A stretch of 64,000 bases of DNA from Bacteroidota bacterium (GCA_018266875.1 JAFDZR010000014.1:1-64000); one strand, 5' to 3'. Positions 35,196-44,410 are shown, counted from the stretch's first letter. The notes: generated from the letters alone by a model not told the origin. Translations and numbers: made by a program.

Positions 35196-35398
35196 CGAGC
35201 CGGGAAAATTGTCCTTGGATCATTTGCTGTTAATATTCTGCAAACCGTATTATCCGTATTGCTTTCATTTTAGCAATGTCAGCACCCGTTAAATTATATA
35301 TACCGGTTAATTATTAAAACATTGAACAATATTTTTAATAAATCTAATTTAACAGGTTAATATATTTATTCCTAATATTTTAAAATAATTCTGCAAAT

Positions 35399-36106
35399 AT
35401 GGTAAAGAGTAAAATAAGCAATGAACTTATCAGCGAAGGAGAGGAAGTAAAGGGTTCTGATTTAAGGCAGGGGATTTTTGACCTTATTCTCCGGCAGCAA
35501 CCTGACTTCGGATTGGATGATTTTATTTCTCTTGATGAACTTAACAGTTTCAGAAGACTTTATATCACTTCACTTATCACACAGGAAAAAGGGGAACTTG
35601 CCGTCATTGACAATGACGTCATGGAAGCTATAAAAAACAATTCCATACTTTCAGAAAATATTCAGGATGAGATCGAATCAAGACTTACGCTTGGTCAGAG
35701 ACTTGCAGACAAGATCGCTGTATTCGGTGGAAGCTGGACATTCATAATCACCTTCTTTTCATTTATAATTTTATGGATGATCGTAAATGTAATTTATTTA
35801 TCTTCAAATCCGATTGATCCCTTTCCTTTCATTCTTCTCAATCTGATTCTTTCCTGTCTTGCCGCAATTCAGGCGCCGATAATCATGATGAGCCAGAACA
35901 GACAAGAGCAGAAGGACAGGGAACGCGGAGAACATGATTATAAAATTAATCTTAAAGCCGAGCTTGAAATTAAACTGCTTTCAGAAAAAATTGACCACCT
36001 GCTTGTTCATCAGAACAAAAAACTTCTTGAGATACAGGAACTCCAGACCGATTATCTGGAAGACCTTATGAAAGAGATCAAAAAAAATAATATTCCGAAA
36101 CTGTAA
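35399..36106 (+). CDS. DUF1003 membrane protein
   Basis: A 235-residue protein. Residues 1-95 are a soluble N-terminal domain ('DLRQGIFDLILRQQPDFGLDDFISLDELNSFRRLYI'). Residues 98-195 are the DUF1003 core: 'LGQRLADKIAVFGGSWTFIITFFSFIILWMIVN', a second helix pair 'PFPFILLNLILSCLAAIQAPIIMMSQNRQEQKDRERGEHDY', then a coiled-coil tail. The family is widespread and of unknown function. The two helices anchor it in the inner membrane with both ends cytoplasmic. It may be expressed with the VOC gene 25 bases downstream. Confidence 0.88.
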   Translation: MVKSKISNELISEGEEVKGSDLRQGIFDLILRQQPDFGLDDFISLDELNSFRRLYITSLITQEKGELAVIDNDVMEAIKNNSILSENIQDEIESRLTLGQRLADKIAVFGGSWTFIITFFSFIILWMIVNVIYLSSNPIDPFPFILLNLILSCLAAIQAPIIMMSQNRQEQKDRERGEHDYKINLKAELEIKLLSEKIDHLLVHQNKKLLEIQELQTDYLEDLMKEIKKNNIPKL

Positions 36107-36131
36107 TAATTTTTTTTTTAAAAGTTAAAAC

Positions 36132-36623
36132 ATGCAAAAAAAATATACAATACCTGAAAAAGCAAGGATCGGACATGTTCATTTGAAGGTTTCCGATTTA
36201 GAAAGGTCTCTGAAGTTTTACCGTGACCTGCTTGGCTTTCAGGTAACTGCAAAATACGGTAACAGCGCTGTGTTTTTATCAGCAGGCGGCTATCATCATC
36301 ACATTGGTTTAAATACCTGGCACAGCAGGGATATGCCTCCCGCGCCGGTAAACAGCGTCGGTTTGTATCACACCGCAATTTTGTTTCCCACGAGAAAAGA
36401 TCTAGCCGAAATTTATGAACGTCTTCAGAAAACCGGTTATCCTCTGACAGGAGCAAGTGATCACGGTGTTTCAGAAGCTTTGTATCTGAATGATCCTGAC
36501 GGAAACGGAGTTGAGCTTTACTGTGACAGACCTAAAGAACAGTGGACTTACAGCTCTGACGGCGATCTGATAATGTTTACAGAAGCGCTTGATCCGGATG
36601 ACCTTCTGAAAGAACTTCATTGA
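36132..36623 (+). CDS. VOC-family protein, catechol-dioxygenase/glyoxalase-like
   Basis: A 163-residue metalloenzyme-type protein with two beta-alpha-beta-beta-beta modules. The usual metal ligands are visible: His in 'IGHVHLKVSDLERSLKFYRDLLGF', His in 'GLYHTAILFPTRKDLAEIYERL' and Glu in 'DPDGNGVELYCDRP'. The 'YHHHIGLNTWHS' strand and C-terminal 'WTYSSDGDLIMFTEALD' match the CatE-like group of single-chain catechol-2,3-dioxygenase-type proteins. Substrate unknown. Neighbours (a methyltransferase and another VOC protein) give no pathway. Confidence 0.82.
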   Translation: MQKKYTIPEKARIGHVHLKVSDLERSLKFYRDLLGFQVTAKYGNSAVFLSAGGYHHHIGLNTWHSRDMPPAPVNSVGLYHTAILFPTRKDLAEIYERLQKTGYPLTGASDHGVSEALYLNDPDGNGVELYCDRPKEQWTYSSDGDLIMFTEALDPDDLLKELH

Positions 36624-36845
36624 AAAATCAATTCTGTCAGTTTATTCCCTGAGAAAGAAATCCCGCTGCTATTCTCACATTTTGCCAATTTGAATAATAA
36701 TATTCTTGTGGCAAATGAAAAAGAATTTCAATATTTTTATCATTACAAAATCTGCATTTACCAGGGTATGCAGTCAAACAATATCTGTCAGATTATGATC
36801 CGGCGGATATTTTTAGAAAATTTTACTAACCAATAAAAAAAAATT

Positions 36846-37691
36846 ATGGAACAGGCTTTAATTAAGATCCGGGATCAGCAGAGGGAATCATGGAACAAAT
36901 TCTCGCCGGGATGGAAGAAATGGGATCATCTCATGATGGAATTTCTAATGCCAATGGGTGATCAGATCATAAGTAATTTAAATCCAAAAGATGATCATCT
37001 TGTGCTGGACGTTGCAGCAGGCACAGGCGAACCGGGTCTCACAATTGCCGGACTGATGAAAAACGGAAAAGTAATTCTGACGGACATTTCAGATAAAATG
37101 CTGGAAGTTGCGCGAGAGAATGCCAAAATCCATAATGTCAGTAATTTTGAAACAAGCGTTTGCGATGTGTGTGAACTTCCCTTTGAAGATAATACATTTG
37201 ATGCAATCAGCTGCAGGTTCGGATTCATGTTTTTCCCGGACATGCAGATTGCTGCGAAAGAAATGTACCGTGTTCTCAAGCCGGGAGGAAAAATCTCAAC
37301 GGCTGTCTGGCACGTTCCGGAAAAAAATTACTGGGTGACAACTATCGGCGGAACGATCAACAGGAATATGGGACTTACTCCCCCGCCCCCCGAAGCCCCG
37401 GGAATGTTCCGTTGCGCGCCTAATGGTCTTATACTTGAAATCTTTAAAAATGCAGGCTTGAAAAATACTTCAGAGACAGAAGTCAGCAGTAAAATGAGAT
37501 GCGGCACTGCTGATACTTACTGGGAAATGATGACGGACGTTGCAGCTCCGTTTGTGGCAGCTTTAAGTAATGCTGATGATAACATGAAGAAAAAAATAAA
37601 GGATGAAGTATACGAGCTTGTGGCGCAGCGATTTCCTGACGGTATTGTTGAATTCGATACAGGCGCTCTGGTGATATACGGAGAGAAATAG
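36846..37691 (+). CDS. Class I SAM-dependent methyltransferase (UbiE-like)
   Basis: A 281-residue methyltransferase. SAM-binding motif I is 'LVLDVAAGTGEPGLTIAGL' near 52-70, motif II 'VILTDISDKMLEVARENA', then 'DVCELPFEDNTFDAISCRFGFMFFPD' and 'MYRVLKPGGKISTAVW' (motif III), the order of the UbiE/COQ5 branch. The C-terminal half is not diagnostic, so the methyl acceptor is unknown. The N-terminal 'RDQQRESWNKFSPGWKKWD' is usual for this subfamily. It stands apart from quinone genes. Confidence 0.85.
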   Translation: MEQALIKIRDQQRESWNKFSPGWKKWDHLMMEFLMPMGDQIISNLNPKDDHLVLDVAAGTGEPGLTIAGLMKNGKVILTDISDKMLEVARENAKIHNVSNFETSVCDVCELPFEDNTFDAISCRFGFMFFPDMQIAAKEMYRVLKPGGKISTAVWHVPEKNYWVTTIGGTINRNMGLTPPPPEAPGMFRCAPNGLILEIFKNAGLKNTSETEVSSKMRCGTADTYWEMMTDVAAPFVAALSNADDNMKKKIKDEVYELVAQRFPDGIVEFDTGALVIYGEK

Positions 37692-37734
37692 TAAAATATT
37701 TTTTTGAGTATTCCATTAAATTAATTAAAATCCT

Positions 37735-38082
37735 ATGGCTGAAAAAATTTCAAGAGTAATATTGTTTGTAAATGATGTTTCAAATTGCGCTGAGTTTTAC
37801 AAAAAAGTACTGAAGCTTAAAGTAATCGGCAAAGAAGATCCCGGCTGGACAGAGCTGAATGCAGGTTCATGCAGTCTGGCGCTTCATAAAACGGGGGGAA
37901 AGGGCAGAGGGAAATTTCACAATAACTTTAAAATAGTCTTTTACAAAAAGGATGTAAAGAAAGCAAAAATATCTCTTGAAAAAAAAGGCGTTAAGATGGG
38001 AAAGATATTTATTTTCGACGGAATGAGTTTCTGCGACGGGAGCGATCCTGAAGGAAACAGGTTTCAGATCTCAGACAGATAA
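37735..38082 (+). CDS. Small VOC/glyoxalase-like protein
   Basis: A 115-residue single-module vicinal-oxygen-chelate protein: 'ISRVILFVNDVSNCAEFYKKVLKLKV' at the N-terminus and 'GMSFCDGSDPEGNRFQISD' at the C-terminus. The usual metal His in the first strand is replaced (Leu/Phe in 'VILFV') and the last-strand Glu is Gln, so it probably does not hold the normal metal site. It may be a binding or resistance-type protein working as a dimer. It lies 43 bases after the methyltransferase gene. Confidence 0.75.
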   Translation: MAEKISRVILFVNDVSNCAEFYKKVLKLKVIGKEDPGWTELNAGSCSLALHKTGGKGRGKFHNNFKIVFYKKDVKKAKISLEKKGVKMGKIFIFDGMSFCDGSDPEGNRFQISDR

Positions 38083-38632
38083 AATCCGCAGAAATTTTTT
38101 TAAGTCCCGAGTTGCATTCAATCTTATAATATGTTAAGGCTAATTTTGATTAATGAAAATGTTCGTTCTGATTAAAAATTTTCAACTTTATTTATTCCTG
38201 CTCAAACTTTCTACTGCCAGCATTACTTAAAAAAGAGAACAGCATTATGAAGGGAAACAAAGTTAAATTCATATTTATAAAATACCCGGCAGCCAATTGA
38301 CTTCCCTGAATTAAACAATATTCTGATCAGATAAATTTAAATAAAATTTTCAAATACTGTGATATAAAGCTGATCCTGCATTCTCCCGGCAATGTGAAAA
38401 TTTTTAAATTCTGAACTGAAAAAATTCCAGAAAAGAAAATGCCAACTTCACGGGATAGTCACCGATTTCCTCTTTGTGTATCTTTAAAAATCTTGCCATA
38501 ATAAAAAATTAATTTCTCTGAGGATCTGAATATAAATTGACTGATAGAGATTAACTGATTTCAGGTTAAGTTATAAGAACATTTGCTTTCAAAGAATGAT
38601 AAAGTAATTTTCTTAAAATAAAATAACATTTA
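38083..38632. other. 550-base AT-rich gap with no recognisable gene
   Basis: It lies between the convergent small VOC gene and the bicupin gene. Only short frames are present, the longest in-frame ATG segments being under 20 codons with no ribosome-binding site worth noting. I see no tRNA fold, no strong terminator and no repeat. It may be decayed sequence. Confidence 0.5.
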
Positions 38633-38660
38633 TCCGGCAGAAGAAATTTATTTTGCCGGA
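38633..38660 (-). terminator. Weak hairpin at the 3' end of the bicupin gene
   Basis: A 7-bp stem (TCCGGCA at 38633-38639 with TGCCGGA at 38654-38660) overlaps the stop codon. The tail beyond it on the minus strand is AT-rich without a clean U-run. Confidence 0.4.
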
Positions 38661-39676
38661 GGAATCATGAATTTATGATCAGCCGGGAATTTATTTATGA
38701 TTTCTTCACCTACTTTAAAATTTGTCTCAAGCAGACTTTTCGGATTTGTCCTGAGCCAGTCGCTGATATCGAGCGCCTGATAATCCCCGTCATTGAATCC
38801 AATCAGTATTTTCAGGACTTCTTCTCCGGTGTTCTTAATGTAATGTCCTGCGCCCATTGGAACATATCCGACATCACCTGCTTCGAACTGTTCAGTTACA
38901 TTATTTCCCTGCGCGAGGAATATTCCCATCTGAGCTTTACCCTGAATATAATACTGCCATTCGTCGGCATTTGGATGCCAGTGCATTTCCCTCAGTCCTC
39001 CGGGCTGAATTTCGAGAACCGATCCAGCCATTGTCCTGCTGACGGGAAACTCTTTACATGTAACCGTCTTCTGCGTTCCACCGCCCGGAACCCTCCTCGG
39101 TTCCTGAGCTTCCAGCGGATAGCGGTGAACTGAAGTCAGATCAGGTTCATCGCTTTTTGCAGAAATGAATGAATGATCATCCGGCACTTTGCCAAGGGCA
39201 AAGTAAACTTCTTTTTTCGGAAGCATATTAACTTCCTCAATGCTTATACCCAGATTCTGCGCGACAATATCTGCAGGCGTACAGGAAACAAAATCCGTAA
39301 TGCTGAAAGTATGATCTTCGGAAAAATCACCGTTATCAAATATGAGAATAAAATGACATTCTTCATCGCTGATTCCCTGAATGGAATGACCGTAGCCGCG
39401 GGGGAAATACCAGACATCTCCCGGATCGAAAGTGTCAATATACGAGGAACCGTCAGGATGGAGCAGAGTGGTCCGGCAGCTTCCTTTAACGACATAACCC
39501 CATTCGGCGGCGTTAGCATGCCAGTGCAGTTCTCTTAATCCGCCCGGATCAAGGCGCATGGAAACACCGGCGATTCCTACCGATGCCGGGAAATCAGTTA
39601 CTGAAGCTCCGCGGGTAATTCCTCCGGGCAGGATTTTTGGTACTTTTTTCTCAAGCTGATACCTGAAAGAAATCAT
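38648..39676 (-). CDS. Oxalate-decarboxylase-like bicupin
   Basis: A 342-residue cytoplasmic bicupin. Each half has a full Mn-type ligand set: H51, H53, E58, H97 in the N-terminal cupin ('GGLRELHWHANAAEWGYV', 'FPRGYGHSI') and H231, H233, E238, H277 in the C-terminal cupin ('GGLREMHWHPNADEWQYY', 'VPMGAGHYI'). The layout and motifs are those of OxdC, which converts oxalate to formate and CO2. The N-terminal active-site lid, SENST in Bacillus OxdC, reads SEDHT here (residues 119-123), so the catalytic Glu is kept while its neighbours differ. There is no signal peptide. It is downstream of terC on the same strand, a 58-base gap. Mn2+ use would fit a TerC partner. Confidence 0.85.
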   Translation of the reverse strand: MISFRYQLEKKVPKILPGGITRGASVTDFPASVGIAGVSMRLDPGGLRELHWHANAAEWGYVVKGSCRTTLLHPDGSSYIDTFDPGDVWYFPRGYGHSIQGISDEECHFILIFDNGDFSEDHTFSITDFVSCTPADIVAQNLGISIEEVNMLPKKEVYFALGKVPDDHSFISAKSDEPDLTSVHRYPLEAQEPRRVPGGGTQKTVTCKEFPVSRTMAGSVLEIQPGGLREMHWHPNADEWQYYIQGKAQMGIFLAQGNNVTEQFEAGDVGYVPMGAGHYIKNTGEEVLKILIGFNDGDYQALDISDWLRTNPKSLLETNFKVGEEIINKFPADHKFMIPPAK

Positions 39677-39734
39677 AACAGTTATTTTTAATAGTTTTAG
39701 TAATATTGAAATTTAAATTCATTTTTTAATTCTG

Positions 39735-40652
39735 TCAGTTTTTCTTTACAGGTTTAATTAAAGAAAGTATTACCGACATTGCCAGAATAACAGCGATGAC
39801 ACCAAGGGAATATCCTATAGGAATTTTATACAGATCGACTATCAGCATTTTGAATCCTATAAATATAAGTATCATAGACAGACCGACTTTGAGATAATGG
39901 AATTTATCAATTACACCTGCAAGGGCAAAGTACATTGCCCTGAGACCCAGAATTGCGAATATATTGGAAGTATAAATAATGAACGGATCATCAGTGACGG
40001 CAAAAATCGCAGGGATAGAATCAAAGGCAAAGACTAGGTCTGTAAATTCAGTTGCAATCAATACGACAAAAAGAGGAGTAGCCATTCTGGTCCCGTTTTT
40101 AACAGTAAAAAAATTTCCTTTGTCATATTCAGCAGATACGGGGAATAACTTTCTGTAAAATCTGATTACAATATTTTTTTCAGGGTGAATATCTTCTCCG
40201 TTGTGCATAGCCATTTTAAATCCCGTATATACAAGAAAAGCCCCGAATACATAAATTATCCAGGCAAATTTTGCTATAAGAATTACTCCCAGAGCAATCA
40301 GAGTAGCTCTTAGTATAAGCGCTCCGAGTACTCCCCAGAACAAGACTTTATGCTGATATTCCTGCGGTACCTTGAAATAGGAAAACAGAATTACAAAAAC
40401 GAAAATATTATCTATGCTAAGCGATCTTTCGATAAGATACCCTGTAAAAAATTCAAGGGCTTTCTGCTTGCCAAGATCAAAATAAATGAACAGGTTAAAA
40501 AGAAGAGCAAGTAATATCCAAACCGTACTCCATATCAGAGCTTCCTTAACTGAAATAATGTGAACCTTTTTCTGAAATACGCCGAGATCAAGCGCAAGCA
40601 TTAAAAGTATAAATATGTTGAATCCGATCCAGAGAACTAATTCGTGCGACAT
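39735..40652 (-). CDS. TerC/Alx-family membrane protein
   Basis: A 305-residue integral membrane protein with about eight helices. Family Asp-containing motifs are in place: 'LMLALDLGVF' near 17-26, 'ERSLSIDNIFVFVILFSYF' near 75-93, 'LIATEFTDLVFAFDSIPAIFAVTDDPFIIYTSN' near 199-231, and a charged cytoplasmic loop near 150-175. Alx/TerC proteins export manganese or help load metal on secreted proteins. There is no yybP-ykoY-type leader upstream. A 23-base inverted repeat sits between it and the divergent pheT gene. Confidence 0.92.
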   Translation of the reverse strand: MSHELVLWIGFNIFILLMLALDLGVFQKKVHIISVKEALIWSTVWILLALLFNLFIYFDLGKQKALEFFTGYLIERSLSIDNIFVFVILFSYFKVPQEYQHKVLFWGVLGALILRATLIALGVILIAKFAWIIYVFGAFLVYTGFKMAMHNGEDIHPEKNIVIRFYRKLFPVSAEYDKGNFFTVKNGTRMATPLFVVLIATEFTDLVFAFDSIPAIFAVTDDPFIIYTSNIFAILGLRAMYFALAGVIDKFHYLKVGLSMILIFIGFKMLIVDLYKIPIGYSLGVIAVILAMSVILSLIKPVKKN

Positions 40653-40736
40653 AAATTAAAATTTATAAAAAAAATATTTCTTCTGAGAATTAAACAATAC
40701 AAAGTACATAAAATAAGAATTTGGCTTGAAAGAAAA

Positions 40737-40759
40737 ATCGGTATAATTAATATACCGAT
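40737..40759. promoter_or_regulatory. Inverted repeat between terC and pheT
   Basis: A perfect 9-bp inverted repeat, ATCGGTATA (40737-40745), AATTAA-type 5-base centre, TATACCGAT (40751-40759). Both flanking genes point away from it, so it is not a terminator. It sits 85 bases from each start codon, a fit for a regulator-binding site. Confidence 0.5.
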
Positions 40760-40843
40760 ACAGCAGATTAAAAATTTTTTAAAATTTCAAACTACTGTTT
40801 AACTATATTTAAACTCCCCGCTCAATTAAGTATATTACGGGCT

Positions 40844-43255
40844 ATGAAAATAAGTTTAAACTGGATAAAAGATTATATTCCCGGCATTGAAACCGGACAG
40901 ACGGATTCACTCATTCAAAAAATGATAGAAACCGGACTTGATATCGAATCGGTCGAAGATGAAAGTATCAGATTCCGGAATTTTGTTATCGGGGAAGTAA
41001 TTGAAAAGCAGAAACATCCGAATGCCGATAAACTTTCACTCTGCAGAGTAGATACAGGAGACGGAATTAAAAGTATTGTATGCGGAGCGCCTAATGTAGA
41101 CCAGGGTCAGAAAGTATGTGTTGCAAAGATCGGAGCAGTAATTCCCAACGGTGAATTCGAGATTAAAAAATCAAAGATACGGGGAGAAGTATCCGAAGGC
41201 ATGATTTGTTCCGGAAAGGAACTGAACTTGTCTGATGATCACGATGGTATAATGGTACTTGACACAGATCTGAAAAACGGGACACCTTTTGCCGAACTGA
41301 TGAAACTTGATGATGTTGTTTTTGATATTGGCATTACTCCTAACAGAGGCGATCTTTTTTCACATTTTGGAGTGGCAAGGGAAATTGCAGCTGTCTTTGA
41401 TAAAAAGATAAAAATACCTGAAAATAAGTTTGAGGAAAGTTCAGAGGAAACCGAAAAACTCATCACAATCGAAATAAAGAATAAAGATCTCTGCAAAAGA
41501 TTTACTGGAAGAGTAATTAAGAATGTGAAGATCGGTGAATCGCCTGAATGGCTTAAGAAAAGACTTGTCTCAATAGGGTTGAGACCGAGAAATAACATAG
41601 TGGACATCACGAATTTTGTCATGATGGAGACTGGTCAGCCGCTTCATGCATTTGATTATGACAGAATACGAGGTAAGAAAATAATAGTAAAGACGGCATC
41701 AGAAGGAGATAATTTCATTACTCTTGATTCAAAGGAAAGGAAGCTCGGAAAGGATTCACTTATGATATGTGACGCAGAAGGATATTCGGGAATAGCGGGA
41801 ATAATGGGTGGGGAATTTTCTGAAATTACTGACAGCACAAAAAATGTTTTTCTTGAAGTGGCATATTTTGATCCTGTAAGCATAAGAAAAAATTCCAAAA
41901 GACTCGGACTTCAGACCGATGCGTCACAGAGATTTGAAAGAGGAGTGGACATTGATACAGTAAAGTATGCAAGCGAAAGAGCGACAGCTCTCATAAAAGA
42001 ACTGGCAGGTGGGGAAGTTTCAGCAGGATTGTATGATGTGTATCCGGAAAAATTTATTCAGCCGGAAGCCGGAGTAAGAGTTTCAAAAGCGAACGGGCTT
42101 ATCGGAACTAATCTTACAAAGGAGGAAATTATTTCACTTCTTGAAAAAATAGAGATTAACTTCAAAGAGGAATCCGAAGGGAAACTAATTTTCAGAATCC
42201 CTGAATTCAGGAGACATGATATCAGCAGGGAAGCTGATCTCATTGAGGAAATTGCCAGATTATACGGATATCATAACATTCCTGCAGATAACAGTTTCAG
42301 AGTAAATACCGGAAATGCATCCGCAATAGACGAGAGCAGCCACAGGTTACTTAAATTCATTTCCGGATATTTTGTCGGAAGAGGATTCAATCAGATACTG
42401 ACATCTCCTCTCACGGACGGAACTAAAAACTCAGAAGATCACGATAATCCGGGGGAAAGCATAAAACTAATTAATTCAGTTTCAGCTGAAATGAATACCT
42501 TAAGGTCGGGACTTCTGAACGGAATGCTCGGCGTAATAAGAAATAACTATAATAATAACGGAAAAGGTATATCACTAAAGCTTTTTGAAACCGGGAATGT
42601 CTATTCTCATTCGGAAAACGGATTCAGTGAGGAACCGAAGCTGATACTTGCTTTATCCGGCAAAAGCGATGAAGCAGAGCTTTACGGAGGCGGAAGAGAG
42701 TTTGATATTTATGATCTTAAAGGCGAGGTGGAAATGTTCATGTCTAAATTAAATCTTGATAAACTTGGATTATTTTATTATTATGACAAGGATATAACAC
42801 GATTCAGAATAGATATAAGTTTAAATAAAGATAACATCGGATTTATATATAAAGCAGATAGCAGACTTAAGAAAGAATTTGAGATTGATTCTGACGTTTA
42901 TATTGCTGAATTTTGTCTTAATAAAATTTTTGAGAATTCTTTCAAAACAGTTTTATACAAAGAGATTTCTAAATTTCCAAAGGTAAAGAGGGATCTGGCT
43001 GTAGTTGTTAAGAAGGAAGTTCCATACAGTGAGGTAAATTCGCTCATACTGCGCAGCGGAAAAGGGCTCCTTGAAAAGCTTGAACTGTTTGATATATATA
43101 CAGGCGAGAAGATCGGACCTGAAAACAAGAGTCTGGCTTTCAATATGGAGTTTTCCTCTCAGGAGAGGACGCTTACGGACAGCGATATTGCTGCAGCAAT
43201 GGATAAAATAATCGGAGACCTTAAAAGCAAACTTGATGCATCAATCAGGTCTTAA
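40844..43255 (+). CDS. pheT: Phenylalanine--tRNA ligase beta subunit
   Basis: The 803-residue beta chain of the (alpha-beta)2 synthetase. In order: N-terminal 'MKISLNWIKDYIPG'; an EMAP-type tRNA-binding domain near 42-150 ('KHPNADKLSLCRVDTGDG ... GAPNV'); the B3/B4 editing domain ('RKNNIVDITNFVM'-like 'RPRNNIVDITNFVMMETGQPLHAFDYD'); B5; a catalytic-like core; and a C-terminal anticodon-binding ferredoxin fold ('SKFPKVKRDLAVVV'). The length is full. The alpha-subunit gene pheS, often directly upstream, is not in the window. Confidence 0.97.
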   Translation: MKISLNWIKDYIPGIETGQTDSLIQKMIETGLDIESVEDESIRFRNFVIGEVIEKQKHPNADKLSLCRVDTGDGIKSIVCGAPNVDQGQKVCVAKIGAVIPNGEFEIKKSKIRGEVSEGMICSGKELNLSDDHDGIMVLDTDLKNGTPFAELMKLDDVVFDIGITPNRGDLFSHFGVAREIAAVFDKKIKIPENKFEESSEETEKLITIEIKNKDLCKRFTGRVIKNVKIGESPEWLKKRLVSIGLRPRNNIVDITNFVMMETGQPLHAFDYDRIRGKKIIVKTASEGDNFITLDSKERKLGKDSLMICDAEGYSGIAGIMGGEFSEITDSTKNVFLEVAYFDPVSIRKNSKRLGLQTDASQRFERGVDIDTVKYASERATALIKELAGGEVSAGLYDVYPEKFIQPEAGVRVSKANGLIGTNLTKEEIISLLEKIEINFKEESEGKLIFRIPEFRRHDISREADLIEEIARLYGYHNIPADNSFRVNTGNASAIDESSHRLLKFISGYFVGRGFNQILTSPLTDGTKNSEDHDNPGESIKLINSVSAEMNTLRSGLLNGMLGVIRNNYNNNGKGISLKLFETGNVYSHSENGFSEEPKLILALSGKSDEAELYGGGREFDIYDLKGEVEMFMSKLNLDKLGLFYYYDKDITRFRIDISLNKDNIGFIYKADSRLKKEFEIDSDVYIAEFCLNKIFENSFKTVLYKEISKFPKVKRDLAVVVKKEVPYSEVNSLILRSGKGLLEKLELFDIYTGEKIGPENKSLAFNMEFSSQERTLTDSDIAAAMDKIIGDLKSKLDASIRS

Positions 43256-43330
43256 TTTAAATTAAAAAATTAAATAAATCTGAATACTCAGGAAAATAAT
43301 AAGGATTTTTTCAAGGAACAGAAAAACACA

Positions 43331-43666
43331 TTGAGAATATCTCTTGATGAACTCTTTTCAAAGATTAAATTATTATTATCAAAATACAAAGACCTGAAAA
43401 GCGAAAACAGTCTTCTAAAGGAAAACGTCAAGAACCTGAATCTGAAGATCTCTGAGCTGAAGCTTCAGCAGACAAAGCTTAACACTGAAATAATCAACAA
43501 AGATAAAGAAAATTCGGAATTAAAGAACATGGTGCTGAATTCCGGAGACAACAAAATTTCACTCAAAGACAAAGACCTGGCGAAATCCAGGATAAAAGAT
43601 CTTATAACAAGAATAGACACTCATTTGGATCAATATGACAACGAAGAGGAATACAGTGACAATTAA
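43331..43666 (+). CDS. Small coiled-coil protein upstream of zapA (ZapB-like)
   Basis: An 111-residue protein dominated by a heptad coiled coil ('LFSKIKLLLSKYKDLKSENSLLKENVKNLNLKISELKLQQTK'). The C-terminus is acidic ('DQYDNEEEYSDN'). It lies between pheT and zapA, where many bacteria encode a small coiled-coil division protein, so a ZapB-like role with ZapA is likely but not proven. The start is uncertain: TTG at 43331 is the first standard start, but the frame stays open upstream and a CTG at 43280 would add 17 plausible residues. Confidence 0.7.
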   Translation: MRISLDELFSKIKLLLSKYKDLKSENSLLKENVKNLNLKISELKLQQTKLNTEIINKDKENSELKNMVLNSGDNKISLKDKDLAKSRIKDLITRIDTHLDQYDNEEEYSDN

Positions 43667-43722
43667 AATGTTTGACTTAACAAATTTCAAAATCACTAAA
43701 TTATTTTAATCATTATTGGGTT

Positions 43723-44022
43723 ATGAGTCAGAAGGAAATCAGAGTTAAGATATTCAATAATGAATATAATCTTCAGGGAGACAGCGCTGAGAAGGTTGAA
43801 AGAATATCGGATTATGTAGACGGTATTATGAGACGCCTGAACAGTGAATCCCCGAATCAGCCGGAAGAGACAATTGCAGTTGTATCAGCACTTAACATAG
43901 CTGAAGAATTATTCAAGGAAAAGGACATCAGGACAAAACTTGAAAAGGATTTTTCGGATATGCTGGACGAACTGATCTCAAAAGCGGATTCGATCTCGGA
44001 AGCAATTGATGATAATTTGTGA
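43723..44022 (+). CDS. zapA: Cell division protein ZapA
   Basis: A 99-residue ZapA-family protein that bundles FtsZ filaments at the division ring. It shows 'IRVKIFNNEYNLQGDSAEKVERISDYVDGIMRRL' at residues 5-38 (the ZapA globular head) and a C-terminal helix for tetramer formation. The order small coiled coil, zapA, 6S RNA, rny is a common arrangement and supports the call. Confidence 0.9.
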   Translation: MSQKEIRVKIFNNEYNLQGDSAEKVERISDYVDGIMRRLNSESPNQPEETIAVVSALNIAEELFKEKDIRTKLEKDFSDMLDELISKADSISEAIDDNL

Positions 44023-44063
44023 TAAAGAAATTTCTGTTCTTTAAATAATTTTAGGTTTTTAAA

Positions 44064-44300
44064 AAAACCGCTCAGACTCGATAGTCAAACATTATAAAGA
44101 ACCAACAGGTTTAACTATATGGGAGGTAAGCTCGGGAAAAATGTCAATTACAGGCCTCATCCGTTTTAGGAATCATTGACGCTGAATAAGTGTCGGATAA
44201 TGATCAGTGGAAGTAAAAGACATTCTGGCACCACCCACCGTATGATAGGAAAGGTTCTTTTATACCTTTGCACTATATACGTGTCTGCAGCGGTTTTTTT
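44064..44300 (+). ncRNA. ssrS: 6S-like RNA (ssrS candidate)
   Basis: The 388 bases between zapA and rny carry no open frame but form a closed structure. The ends pair: AAAACCGCT (44064-44072) with AGCGGTTTT (44289-44297), then GAC (44075-44077) with GTC (44283-44285), and a T-run to 44301 makes the 3' end a terminator. Inner helices include GTCAAT (44143-44148) with ATTGAC (44175-44180). The length of about 237 bases is within the range expected for a 6S RNA. 6S RNA lies right after zapA in many bacteria. It would bind housekeeping RNA polymerase as a promoter mimic. The RNase P, SRP RNA and tmRNA signatures are absent. Confidence 0.6.
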
Positions 44301-44410
44301 TATTCATTTTGAATTTTAAATGAACAGGTTTTTCCGATTAGCGAAAGAAATAAATTCTATAATATAAATTATAAACAAAATACAACGATGTAATGGAGGA
44401 TTATAAATAA

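Noticed and set aside
40653-40843. Possible yybP-ykoY manganese riboswitch upstream of terC
   Set aside because: No conserved GGGGAGUA-type loop or three-way junction; only the simple inverted repeat is present.
44064-44300. tmRNA, RNase P RNA or SRP RNA at the zapA-rny gap
   Set aside because: No tRNA-like ends, no tag frame, no GAGGAAAGUC block of RNase P and no GGAA-loop hairpin of SRP RNA.
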